Below, one piece after another: positions 18,816 through 27,363 of a stretch of DNA of 36,027 nucleotides; the stretch's first letter is position 1, and every line of letters starts with the position of its first letter. Location: contig JAJZNK010000032.1 in assembly GCA_021811735.1 (NCBI GenBank), positions 1 to 36,027 of the forward strand, in the 5' to 3' direction. Source of the DNA: Nanobdellota archaeon. Lineage in GTDB: Archaea > Nanobdellota > Nanobdellia > Parvarchaeales > Parvarchaeaceae. Under the pieces are notes generated by a model that worked only from the letters and a program-made list of their open reading frames with translations, ran no database searches and was not told where the DNA came from. A program made the position numbers and the translations under genes.

Positions 18816-19766
18816 ATGGGACATCAGATAACAAAGAAAAGCACCCCAAGAAGGGGAAGTATGCAGTATTACCCTATAAAAAAGAGCAAAAGGGCCTATA
18901 ATACCTTCGGAAATATTCTTGGTTTAGAAAAAAATGAAATAGGTGGGTTTGCAGGATATAAAGTAGGGATGCTTCAACTTACTTACATAGACTCGGACAA
19001 GAATTCTCCTACTTTTAAGATGGAAGTTATGACGAATGCCACTGTTTTAGAAACTCCTCCTCTACTTGTTTGTGCCGCTAGATTCTACAAAAATGGAATA
19101 ACTCTTGGTGAGAGCTGGGGAAGTGGTCTTAATAAGTTTATAGCAAGAAAAGTAAAATTCAAGGAGAATAATAAAAATATTGATGAATTTAAGGATAAAG
19201 CTGAGGATGTGAGGCTTCTTGTATCAACACAGCCTTGGAAAATAGATTTAAAAAAGAAACCGGAAATATTCGAGCTCTCTATAGGAGGAAGCTTCGGGGA
19301 GAAATTTTCTTTTATAACAGGTTTATTGGGTAAGGAGATTGACGTTTCATCAGTCATAAAAGACGGTAATTTTGTTGACGTTGCTTCTATAACCAAGGGA
19401 AAGGGATTTACCGGTTCAGTAAAGCGTTACGGTGTAAAGATATACCCTGTTCACGCAAGTAAATCTAGGAGAAAGGCAGGTAACTTAGGTGCAGAAACCA
19501 TGGCCAAAGTCCAGTACACAGTGCCACAGCACGGAAGACTAGGTTTTAATTCAAGGGTTGAATACAATAAATTTGTTTTCAGGGTCATAAAGGATTCAGA
19601 AGAGGCAAATATACCAAGCGGTTACAAACGATACGGTAACATGAAAGATAGCGCAGTGATATTGAAAGGCTCCGTGCCAGGGAGTACTGGCAGACTAATA
19701 ATGTTAAGAAAGGCAATAAGGCCAACCAAAAAAGCAGAACCTGTAAAGATTAATCTTTTAAAGTGA
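18816..19766 (+). CDS. rpl3: Ribosomal protein L3 (uL3)
   Basis: RRGSMQYYP start, GYKVGMLQLTYID, KGKGFTGSVKRYGVK, KSRRKAGNLGAE. Confidence 0.96.
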   Translation: MGHQITKKSTPRRGSMQYYPIKKSKRAYNTFGNILGLEKNEIGGFAGYKVGMLQLTYIDSDKNSPTFKMEVMTNATVLETPPLLVCAARFYKNGITLGESWGSGLNKFIARKVKFKENNKNIDEFKDKAEDVRLLVSTQPWKIDLKKKPEIFELSIGGSFGEKFSFITGLLGKEIDVSSVIKDGNFVDVASITKGKGFTGSVKRYGVKIYPVHASKSRRKAGNLGAETMAKVQYTVPQHGRLGFNSRVEYNKFVFRVIKDSEEANIPSGYKRYGNMKDSAVILKGSVPGSTGRLIMLRKAIRPTKKAEPVKINLLK

Positions 19767-19767
19767 T

Positions 19768-20553
19768 ATGGTAAAAGTGTTTTCAACGGACGGAAAAAGT
19801 GAAGAAGAGATAAAGTTGCCAGAAGTGTTCAACACGAAGGTTAATTACGCTACTCTTAAGAAGGCTTTCCTCGCCGAGCAATCAGAAAAGTTTCAATTAA
19901 AATATACAGACCCAATGGCGGGAAAAAGAAAAGTTGCAAGGCTTACTAAAAGAAGAAGATCTTATAAGACCAGCTATGGAAGGGGGTTGGACAGAACACC
20001 TAGAAAGACACTTTCAAAAATCGGAACTAATTTTTCCTATGCAGGAGCAGTTGCACCTAATACTGTAGGTGGTCGACAAGCGCATCCACCAAAAGCAGAG
20101 AAAAATCTTATAAAAGAAATAAACAAAAAAGAGAGGCGACTTGCGGTGAAGATGGGAATAGCCGCTTCTGCAGATTTAAGCAGCGTTTCACAATTTCACA
20201 AGATTGAAGGAATCAAGGAATTACCTATAATAATAAGCGGTAATCTGGAAAGCATAAAAAAGACAAAAGATGCGGTAAAAATGTTTTCTTCCATAGGTTT
20301 AGGAACAGAACTTGAAAGAGTGATGGAAAGGAAAATAAGGAGTGGTAAAGGAAAGCTTAGAGGAAGAAAATACAGGAAAAAATTGAGTATAATAATCGTA
20401 ACTGGAAAAGGAGAAAAGGCATCCAAGGCGTTTTCAAACACAAATACGCTGATAAAAAGCTTTAACGAACTTACAGTAAGCGATGTTTCACAGGCCGGTA
20501 GACCGGGAAGACTGGTAATCTGGACAAAAGACGCAGTGGAAAAGATGAGGTAG
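19768..20553 (+). CDS. rpl4: Ribosomal protein L4 (uL4)
   Basis: SYKTSYGRGLDRTPRK, GGRQAHPPK, RRLAVKMGIAASA. Confidence 0.96.
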   Translation: MVKVFSTDGKSEEEIKLPEVFNTKVNYATLKKAFLAEQSEKFQLKYTDPMAGKRKVARLTKRRRSYKTSYGRGLDRTPRKTLSKIGTNFSYAGAVAPNTVGGRQAHPPKAEKNLIKEINKKERRLAVKMGIAASADLSSVSQFHKIEGIKELPIIISGNLESIKKTKDAVKMFSSIGLGTELERVMERKIRSGKGKLRGRKYRKKLSIIIVTGKGEKASKAFSNTNTLIKSFNELTVSDVSQAGRPGRLVIWTKDAVEKMR

Positions 20554-20555
20554 AG

Positions 20556-20819
20556 ATGGAAAAAAATATCAAGTATATATTAAGCGTTTTGAGCGGCGAG
20601 AAATCTACAAGACTAATGCAAATTGAAAATAAGCTATCTTTTATAGTTTCAAAGGATTCCAATAAAATTCTCATTAAAAAAGAGGCTGAGGATTTATTAA
20701 AAGTTAAAATCGAGAGCATAAACATAATCAACAGAATGGATTCGAGAAAGATTGCGATAGTGAAGCTGAAACCGGAATACCAGGCAATGGATATTGCAAC
20801 GCAACTAGGTTTAATCTAA
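20556..20819 (+). CDS. rpl23: Ribosomal protein L23 (uL23)
   Basis: EKSTRLMQIENKLSFIVSKDSNKILIKKEAEDLLKVKIESINI; position after L4. Confidence 0.93.
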   Translation: MEKNIKYILSVLSGEKSTRLMQIENKLSFIVSKDSNKILIKKEAEDLLKVKIESINIINRMDSRKIAIVKLKPEYQAMDIATQLGLI

Positions 20820-20839
20820 TTAGCGGCTCTCTGAAAACG

Positions 20840-20850
20840 TTTTTAAATTA
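20840..20850 (+). promoter_or_regulatory. Putative TATA box in L23-Rnp1 gap
   Basis: GAAAACGTTTTTAAATTAAAATATT; T/A box centred about 25 nt upstream of the Rnp1 ATG (20870). Confidence 0.45.
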
Positions 20851-20869
20851 AAATATTATAAGATAGCTA

Positions 20870-21079
20870 ATGCTAATAGGGTTTGAAGTAAAGGTATTGG
20901 AAAGTAATGTGGGAGGAATTGTCATAGACGAAACGAGGAACACAGTTTCGATCAAAACAGATAAAGGCGTAAAAAGAGTTATAAAGGATGGAAACAGATT
21001 TATAGTAAATATGAATAACAAAGAAGTAAAAGTAATCGGAAACGATATAAAAATGAGGCCATGGGAATATGCTTTATGA
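20870..21079 (+). CDS. rnp1: Ribonuclease P component 1 (Rpp29/Pop4 homolog)
   Basis: LIGFEVKVLESN..GGIVIDETRNTVSIKTDKGVKRVIKDGNRFIV; position before S17. Confidence 0.88.
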   Translation: MLIGFEVKVLESNVGGIVIDETRNTVSIKTDKGVKRVIKDGNRFIVNMNNKEVKVIGNDIKMRPWEYAL

Positions 21080-21380
21080 AGATTTGAAAGAACCGGAGAA
21101 TAAATGCACAGACAGGCATTGCCCGTATCACGGAGATCTTAGAGTTCATGGAAGGAGATTCGAAGGCATTGTTACTTCTGCAAAGGCTGAAAAAACAGTT
21201 GTGGTGAGCTGGACCGTTTTCAGGAAACTCAAAAAGTACGACAGATACACGAAAATAAGAACAAAAGTCTTAGCACATAATCCAGAATGCGTTTCCGCCA
21301 AACTGAATGATAAAGTTGTTGTATACGAAACAAGACCTATAAGTAGATGGAAAAGGTTTGTAGTGGTGAGGAAATTATAA
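21069..21380 (+). CDS. rps17: Ribosomal protein S17 (uS17)
   Basis: CTDRHCPYHGDLRVHGRRFEGIVTSAKAEKTVVVSW. Confidence 0.96.
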   Translation: MLYEDLKEPENKCTDRHCPYHGDLRVHGRRFEGIVTSAKAEKTVVVSWTVFRKLKKYDRYTKIRTKVLAHNPECVSAKLNDKVVVYETRPISRWKRFVVVRKL

Positions 21381-21383
21381 ATC

Positions 21384-21815
21384 ATGGGAACAGGAAGAAA
21401 GGGAGCAGGTTTAAAGCCAATACGCGCAAAGATTGCAAAGTCTATAAACGTCGGAAGTTGGATAACAGTTGCTGACAATTCCGGTGCAAAGATAGTTAAA
21501 GTTGTAAATGTTAGGAATTATCACGGTGTAAAAGACAGGCAGCCAAAGTGCGGAGTCGGCGACACCATATTCGTAGTAGTTAAAAAAGGATCTCCGGACA
21601 CAGTACATAAAAAATTCCCTGCAGTGGTCGTAAGGCAGAGAAAGGAATACCGAAGACACGATGGAATCAGAGTATCATTTGAAGATAATGCATGTGCAAT
21701 AGTAAAGGACATAGATAAATACGAGCCTCAGGGAACAATAATCAGGGGGCCCATAGCCAGGGAAATATCAATACGTTTCCCGAATATAACAAAAATAGCG
21801 TCTAAAATTGTATGA
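21384..21815 (+). CDS. rpl14: Ribosomal protein L14 (uL14)
   Basis: VADNSGAKIVKVVNVRNYHG...RQRKEYRRHDGIRVSFEDNACAIV. Confidence 0.97.
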   Translation: MGTGRKGAGLKPIRAKIAKSINVGSWITVADNSGAKIVKVVNVRNYHGVKDRQPKCGVGDTIFVVVKKGSPDTVHKKFPAVVVRQRKEYRRHDGIRVSFEDNACAIVKDIDKYEPQGTIIRGPIAREISIRFPNITKIASKIV

Positions 21816-22207
21816 ATAAAGATAATTTCAGTAGAAGTTGGGTTTCGAGTGTTTCGCCAAAGAAACAGAGAAAATACAGGAGAAACGCTCCTCTTCATAT
21901 AAAGAAAAAAATGCTTGCAGCCCACCTCTCAAAAGAACTTAGGCTGAAATATAAGACAAGAAATTTCGCATTGAAGAAGGGCGACAGCGTTTTGATAACA
22001 CGAGGTAAGTTCAAAGGACAGGAGGGCAAGATAGATAAGATATACATGAAGCAGCTTAAGGTAAGCGTTGATTCAGCCAAGAACGTTACAAAAAAAGGTA
22101 ATAAAGTACCATTTAAAATAAGGCCATCAGCCTTAATAATAACAGATTTAAATCTGGCGGATGTGAGGAGGGTGAGTAAAATAGAATCATATGGCAAGAC
22201 ACGGTGA
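21812..22207 (+). CDS. rpl24: Ribosomal protein L24 (uL24)
   Basis: SPKKQRKYRRNAPLHIKKKMLAAHLSKELR, DSVLITRGKFKGQEGKI. Confidence 0.96.
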   Translation: MNKDNFSRSWVSSVSPKKQRKYRRNAPLHIKKKMLAAHLSKELRLKYKTRNFALKKGDSVLITRGKFKGQEGKIDKIYMKQLKVSVDSAKNVTKKGNKVPFKIRPSALIITDLNLADVRRVSKIESYGKTR

Positions 22208-22853
22208 ATCAAAGCATTTTAAGAGAAGTGTTGTTACTAATTCGTTGGTCATACCACGTAAAAAATACAAATACTATAGCAAGCCATTACCTGGAAAGCA
22301 CAGTAGCAAATCTGGAGTTTCCATACTTGGATTTTTAAGGGATGTTATTAAGATTGCAGTGAATGCAAGAGAGGCAAGATATCTAATAAAGAATGGTTAT
22401 GTTTACGTTGACGGAAAGAAAATAAGTGAGGAAAAATATGTTGTAGGCTTTTCAGACATAGTAACCGTTAAAGATGATAGTTTTCTAGTCTGGTTGAGTG
22501 AAAACGGCAAGATAACAGCGATAAAACAGGAAGGAAAACAGGAAAGCAAGAAAATAAAAGTGATGTCAAAGCACAAAGGGAGCAGGGGAATAAATGTGAT
22601 TTTCACAAATGACGCAAGAAATATAGTTTATGACAAGGACGATATACAGATAAATGATTCAGTGACTTTTGATTTCGCAAGTGGCAAGGTAACTAGTAAG
22701 ATACCGTTCGAACAGGGCAAGAAAATCATAGTTTTCAGCGGAAAGAACGCTGGAAAAACAGGTACTATAAAAGAGATAAACAACCAGTCAGTTTCCATAT
22801 CTGGAAAAGACGGCGAGTTTGTTGCTTCGATCAAGTCATGTATGGCAGTATAA
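22191..22853 (+). CDS. rps4e: Ribosomal protein S4e
   Basis: MARHGESKHFKR, VNAREARYLIKNGYVYVDGKK. Confidence 0.95.
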   Translation: MARHGESKHFKRSVVTNSLVIPRKKYKYYSKPLPGKHSSKSGVSILGFLRDVIKIAVNAREARYLIKNGYVYVDGKKISEEKYVVGFSDIVTVKDDSFLVWLSENGKITAIKQEGKQESKKIKVMSKHKGSRGINVIFTNDARNIVYDKDDIQINDSVTFDFASGKVTSKIPFEQGKKIIVFSGKNAGKTGTIKEINNQSVSISGKDGEFVASIKSCMAV

Positions 22854-22855
22854 AT

Positions 22856-23362
22856 ATGGAAAACAAAATGAGGGAAATATTCGTGGAGAAGGTTACTCTG
22901 AATATTGGAGTAGGAGAGCCAGGAGAAAGATTGGAAAAGATAAAGGCTCTGCTAGAACAGATTTCTGGATCAAAGGTCGTGAAGACTGAAACCAAAAGAA
23001 GAATCCCAGAATGGGGACTAAGACCTGGTCTCGAAATAGGCGTTAAAACAACTCTAAGAAAATCAGAGGCAGAAGAACTTCTAAAAAGAATGTTCACTGC
23101 CGTTGAAAATACAATATCAAATTCAAACTTTGATAAAAGCGGAAACCTTTCCTTCGGTATAAAAGAATACATTCACATACCTGGAGCAAAATATGATTAT
23201 ACAATAGGTATAGTCGGTATGTCGGTAAATGTAACGTTGTCAAGAAGAGGTTTCAGTATATCTAAAAAGAGGAATAAATCTGCTGTAGGTAGATCTCACT
23301 TAATTAAAAAAGAAGAAGCCGCGGATTTCATAAAGAATAAATACAATGTAAAGGTTATTTAA
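22856..23362 (+). CDS. rpl5: Ribosomal protein L5 (uL5)
   Basis: VEKVTLNIGVGEPGERLEK; ORF opens at 22838 but ATG 22856, just after the S4e stop, looks the more likely start. Confidence 0.94.
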   Translation: MENKMREIFVEKVTLNIGVGEPGERLEKIKALLEQISGSKVVKTETKRRIPEWGLRPGLEIGVKTTLRKSEAEELLKRMFTAVENTISNSNFDKSGNLSFGIKEYIHIPGAKYDYTIGIVGMSVNVTLSRRGFSISKKRNKSAVGRSHLIKKEEAADFIKNKYNVKVI

Positions 23363-23607
23363 TGAATCATATGGAAACACAGTTCGAAAAGATATTGAAG
23401 GTTCATGCATCAAACCCAGCTAAGAGAGCTAGATTTATCAAATTCAATAAACATAAAATGCAGCCACACGACAGGCGGGCTAACATGTGCACAAGATGTA
23501 ATAGACCAGAAGCTCATGTCAGTATTCACGGACTTAACTATTGTAGACAGTGCTTTAGGGAAGTTGCACAAGATCTTGGATTCAAGAAATATGGAAAGGA
23601 GGCTTGA
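23362..23607 (+). CDS. rps14: Ribosomal protein S14 (uS14), zinc-binding type
   Basis: CTRCNRPEAHVSIHGLNYCRQCFREVAQDLGFKKY. Confidence 0.94.
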   Translation: MNHMETQFEKILKVHASNPAKRARFIKFNKHKMQPHDRRANMCTRCNRPEAHVSIHGLNYCRQCFREVAQDLGFKKYGKEA

Positions 23608-23996
23608 TTATGGTAGATTCTCTCTCGACTATATTTAATACTATAAACGTTGCAAGAAGTGTGGGAAAGAAATCCTGCGTTGTCGGCCCTAGCAGCAAGA
23701 TTCTTATAAATCTTCTTGAAATAGTAAAAAGAAATGGATACATAGACGGTTATGAGATAATAAATGATGTTAGAGGCGGGTTTGTAAAGATAGAGATAAA
23801 CGAGCACATGAATAGATGTAAGGCAATAAGGCCGAGAATACCAATAAAGGCTGGAGACATAGTAAAATATGAGAAAAGATACCTACCTGCTCTTGGCTTT
23901 GGGATTATACTTCTTTCCACAAATAAAGGATTAATGACAAACGAAGAGGCAAAACAATTAATGATAGGGGGCAATCTTTTGGCTTATGTCTACTAA
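23604..23996 (+). CDS. rps8: Ribosomal protein S8 (uS8)
   Basis: DSLSTIFNTINVARSVGKKSC, C-terminal STNKGLMTNEEAKQLMIGGNLLAYVY. Confidence 0.96.
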   Translation: MIMVDSLSTIFNTINVARSVGKKSCVVGPSSKILINLLEIVKRNGYIDGYEIINDVRGGFVKIEINEHMNRCKAIRPRIPIKAGDIVKYEKRYLPALGFGIILLSTNKGLMTNEEAKQLMIGGNLLAYVY

Positions 23997-24507
23997 ATTT
24001 AAGGTTGATTTGTCCGCAGCTAATGTTGAAGTAAGCGATAAATCCATAAATGTTAAAGGGAAGGAAGGTGAACTTTCTTTGGAGCTAGTGCACCCTTTTT
24101 TAAAGATAGAAAGAAAAGATAAGATTCTTTTTATAGAGGCGGAAAAAGATAACAAATTTCAGAAGGCTATCGCAGGCACGCTTGCAGCAAATATAAAAAA
24201 CATGATAAAGGGTGTCAACGAAAGATATACTGCCGAATTGGAATTGGTCTATATGCATTTTCCAGCTTCGTTAAAGATAAACGGAAATAAAATTTCGGTC
24301 GAAAATTTCGTAGGCGAAAGAAAACCTAGGGATATAGTGATTCCAGAGGGCGTAAAAGCCGAAGTCAAGGGCAATAAGATAATGCTTTCAGGCACAGATA
24401 AATATAAAGTAGGTCAGCTTGCAGGCACAATAGAATCAAAGATACAGGTCAAAAACAAAGATAGGCGAGTCTTTAAAGATGGAGTATTCATAACTAAGAA
24501 ACCCTGA
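23986..24507 (+). CDS. rpl6: Ribosomal protein L6 (uL6)
   Basis: VEVSDKSINVKGKEGELS, FPASLKINGNKISVENFVGERKPR. Confidence 0.96.
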   Translation: MSTKFKVDLSAANVEVSDKSINVKGKEGELSLELVHPFLKIERKDKILFIEAEKDNKFQKAIAGTLAANIKNMIKGVNERYTAELELVYMHFPASLKINGNKISVENFVGERKPRDIVIPEGVKAEVKGNKIMLSGTDKYKVGQLAGTIESKIQVKNKDRRVFKDGVFITKKP

Positions 24508-24509
24508 TC

Positions 24510-24860
24510 ATGGAATTTACTAAACACGATGCTAGAAAATTGAAGAGAGTAGGTAACTCTTGGAGGAAGCCTACTGGCAAGAAAAATAAGACAAAGGTAG
24601 GTAAGAAAGGGCATAAAAAGATGCCTTCGAAAGGTTTTAGATCTCCAATTTCCGAAAGGGGAAAAATAGCCGGTAAGATACCAGTCAGAGTGTTCTCTCT
24701 TTTAGACACGGAAAAGCTTACGACAGACAATATTGTGATAATAGGAGGTTCAGTCGGTAAAGCAAAGAGAAAGTTAATATATGAAAAATGTAAGGAGAAA
24801 AAGATAACAGTGATAAATTATGCAGGGAAAACTGAAAACACAGAGAAGAATAGCGAGTAA
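24510..24860 (+). CDS. rpl32e: Ribosomal protein L32e
   Basis: RKLKRVGNSWRKPTGKKNKTK..KKGHKKMPSKGFRSP. Confidence 0.94.
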   Translation: MEFTKHDARKLKRVGNSWRKPTGKKNKTKVGKKGHKKMPSKGFRSPISERGKIAGKIPVRVFSLLDTEKLTTDNIVIIGGSVGKAKRKLIYEKCKEKKITVINYAGKTENTEKNSE

Positions 24861-25263
24861 TGTGCTCGGAGTAGGAGAAAGCAGAGTTTGGCTTGACCCG
24901 TCCAAGTTTAAGGATATAAAAGAAGCTATAACCAGAGCTGACATAGAGAGCTTGATTTCAAAGGAGGTTATAAAGAAGAAAGAACTCAAAGGGCAATCTA
25001 GATCGCGTGCGAGGGCTCTTCACAAGAAAAAGAGAAGAGGACATAGGAAGGGAATTGGGAGCAGGCGCGGTGAAAAATCTGCTAGGATGGCTTTCGAGTG
25101 GATAGATAAAGTAAGAGCATTGAGAAAAGAGCTTTATAAACAGAGGAAGCAGGGAAAGATAGAAAGAAAAGAATTCAGGGAACTTTACAGAAAAATAAAA
25201 GGAAATTCTTTTCACAGTGTCAATCACATGAGAAATTATATTGAAGGTATGAAGAAGGTATAA
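24820..25263 (+). CDS. rpl19e: Ribosomal protein L19e
   Basis: KTQRRIASNVLGVGESRVWLDPSKF, RKGIGSRRGEKSARM. Confidence 0.95.
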   Translation: MQGKLKTQRRIASNVLGVGESRVWLDPSKFKDIKEAITRADIESLISKEVIKKKELKGQSRSRARALHKKKRRGHRKGIGSRRGEKSARMAFEWIDKVRALRKELYKQRKQGKIERKEFRELYRKIKGNSFHSVNHMRNYIEGMKKV

Positions 25264-25265
25264 AA

Positions 25266-25775
25266 ATGAAAAAAGCTAAAAGGACCAATTATAGAAAGCG
25301 TTTAGATTTACTCAAATCTGGACTCCCTAGGTTAGTAGTAAGAAAAACCGACAGTGCTGTTATAGCCCATATAGTTGAATTTAATCAGGCAGGGGACAAA
25401 ACGATTGCGATGTCTAGGGGAACAGACCTAAAGAAATTTGGATGGACTTTTAGTGGAAAAAATTCATCTGCAGCCTATTTAGTCGGTTATTTGTTGGGAA
25501 AAAGGGCAAACGTTAAAGAAGCCATACTTGATAAAGGAAATAGAACATTAAAGCAAAATAGTTTCATATATTATGTCATGAAAGGACTTAATGACTTCGG
25601 TGTAGATGTACATTCAGATGATATAAAAATAGACGAAAAGAGACTTTATGGTGAGCATATCTCTTCATATTATGCTGACAGGAAAGGGAACCAGTTTTCA
25701 TTGGTAGGCGAAAAGATTAAGAATATAAGAGAGGACTTTAATAAAACACTGGAGAACATAAAAAATGGAAAATAA
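25266..25775 (+). CDS. rpl18: Ribosomal protein L18 (uL18)
   Basis: TNYRKRLDLLKSGLPRLVVRKTDSAVIAHIVEF. Confidence 0.95.
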   Translation: MKKAKRTNYRKRLDLLKSGLPRLVVRKTDSAVIAHIVEFNQAGDKTIAMSRGTDLKKFGWTFSGKNSSAAYLVGYLLGKRANVKEAILDKGNRTLKQNSFIYYVMKGLNDFGVDVHSDDIKIDEKRLYGEHISSYYADRKGNQFSLVGEKIKNIREDFNKTLENIKNGK

Positions 25776-26514
25776 AGAACAGAATGAGACAAGTGCTGCA
25801 GCAGAGATAGCACAAGATGCAGGTAAGCGAACGTATCCGGAAAAAACTTATACTTTCAAAACAGAACTTGGCAAACAGGTGCAGAATGGCGACATAAAAG
25901 ACATTGATGATATATTGAACAAACACCTTAAGATACTAGAACCACAGATAATTGATTTCCTTATCCCAAACCTTCAGTCTGATTTTCTTTATGTAGGTCA
26001 GTCAAAGGGAAAACTTGGCGGTGGTAAAAGACGAATAGTAAGAAACACTCAAAAAGTAACCGCAAAAGCGAAGAGACAGCACTTTTCTGCAATGGCAGTA
26101 GTCGGAGACGGCAACGGACATGTAGGCATAGGAAAAGGTCGTGGATTAGAGTCAGTAGTCGCGAAGGAAAAGGCACTTAAGACGGCAAAACTAAACTTGA
26201 TAAAAATACCAAGGGGTTGCGGCAGCTGGGAGTGTGCTTGTCATGGTGGTCATTCAATACCTATCAAAATTTCAGGAAAATGTGGTTCAACTACGGTAAC
26301 GCTGTTTCCTGCACCAAAAGGTATAAGCTTCTGTGTTATGGATGACATAAAAATCATAATGAAATTGTCAGGGATAAAGGATGTATGGTCCATGGTTCAA
26401 GGTCAGACACATACAAGAATAAATGTAGGATACGCAACTTTCGATGCTCTCAAATCGCTTAGCTATTATAGATTTTTCGATAGGGAGAAACAAAATTTAG
26501 GGATAAAGGGTTGA
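25765..26514 (+). CDS. rps5: Ribosomal protein S5 (uS5)
   Basis: RQHFSAMAVVGDGNGHVGIGKGRGLE; RGCGSWECACHGGHSIPI. Confidence 0.97.
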   Translation: MENKEQNETSAAAEIAQDAGKRTYPEKTYTFKTELGKQVQNGDIKDIDDILNKHLKILEPQIIDFLIPNLQSDFLYVGQSKGKLGGGKRRIVRNTQKVTAKAKRQHFSAMAVVGDGNGHVGIGKGRGLESVVAKEKALKTAKLNLIKIPRGCGSWECACHGGHSIPIKISGKCGSTTVTLFPAPKGISFCVMDDIKIIMKLSGIKDVWSMVQGQTHTRINVGYATFDALKSLSYYRFFDREKQNLGIKG

Positions 26515-26515
26515 A

Positions 26516-26965
26516 ATGGAAAAATTAGCGGTTATAAAGATAAGATCTGACATAGGGAAAAGTAGAGACATATCAGAGGGCTTAAGGGTTCTAGGCCTGA
26601 AAAAACTTCATTCTTGTGTGCTGGTTAATAATTCCCCTGTTAATAAAGGTATTTTAACCAAGATTGAAAGTGTTGTGACATATGGTGAGATAGATTCCAA
26701 GACGCTTTCAAAGCTCTTAATGAAAAAAGGAAAGATTAGTAACAAGAAAGACATTACTGCAAGCGAGCAAGAGATAAGTGTATTTAGTGATGCATTTTTA
26801 AAAAATGAAAAGAAATTAAGTGATATAGGTATTAAAAATATGTTCCATCTTCATCCACCTGTGAAAGGTTTCGAGAGAAAAGGCAAGAAAGTACCTTTTT
26901 CATTGAAAGGGGCGTTCGGATATAGAGGACAAGCGATAAATGAATTACTAGGCAGGATGATATGA
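26516..26965 (+). CDS. rpl30: Ribosomal protein L30 (uL30)
   Basis: LAVIKIRSDIGKSRDISEGLRVLGLKKLHSCVLV; FHLHPPVKGFERKGKKVPFSLKGAFGYRG. Confidence 0.95.
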   Translation: MEKLAVIKIRSDIGKSRDISEGLRVLGLKKLHSCVLVNNSPVNKGILTKIESVVTYGEIDSKTLSKLLMKKGKISNKKDITASEQEISVFSDAFLKNEKKLSDIGIKNMFHLHPPVKGFERKGKKVPFSLKGAFGYRGQAINELLGRMI

Positions 26966-27363
26966 ACAGAAAACATCTAAGAGGCAGCTCAACTGGGGGG
27001 AGAGGATCTGGTAAAAGAGCCAGGCATGCTGGTAACCGCGGGGGCGTAGGAAGAGCCGGTGGAGGAAAAAGAGGCCAGCAAAAGCTAGTTTCATTCAGAG
27101 CAAATACACATACTTACACATATTCAAACCTAAAAAAGGTTCCGCTAAATTTAAACAGGGTGCCAGGCGTCATAGAATCGCTGAAGAAGAAAGGTAAACT
27201 TAAAACTGATAATGAAAGATACGAAATAAAACTCGCCGATCTCGGTTATTCAAAAATTTGCGGTAAATTCAAGGCAGAAAAGTTCAAGTTGGCCGTATAT
27301 GGCAAAGCGTCCGCAAGTGCAAGAGATGACATACTAGCAAACGGCGGCGAGATCTATGAATGA
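26962..27363 (+). CDS. rpl15: Ribosomal protein L15 (uL15)
   Basis: KHLRGSSTGGRGSGKRARHAGNRGGVGRAGGGKRGQQK. Confidence 0.94.
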   Translation: MNRKHLRGSSTGGRGSGKRARHAGNRGGVGRAGGGKRGQQKLVSFRANTHTYTYSNLKKVPLNLNRVPGVIESLKKKGKLKTDNERYEIKLADLGYSKICGKFKAEKFKLAVYGKASASARDDILANGGEIYE

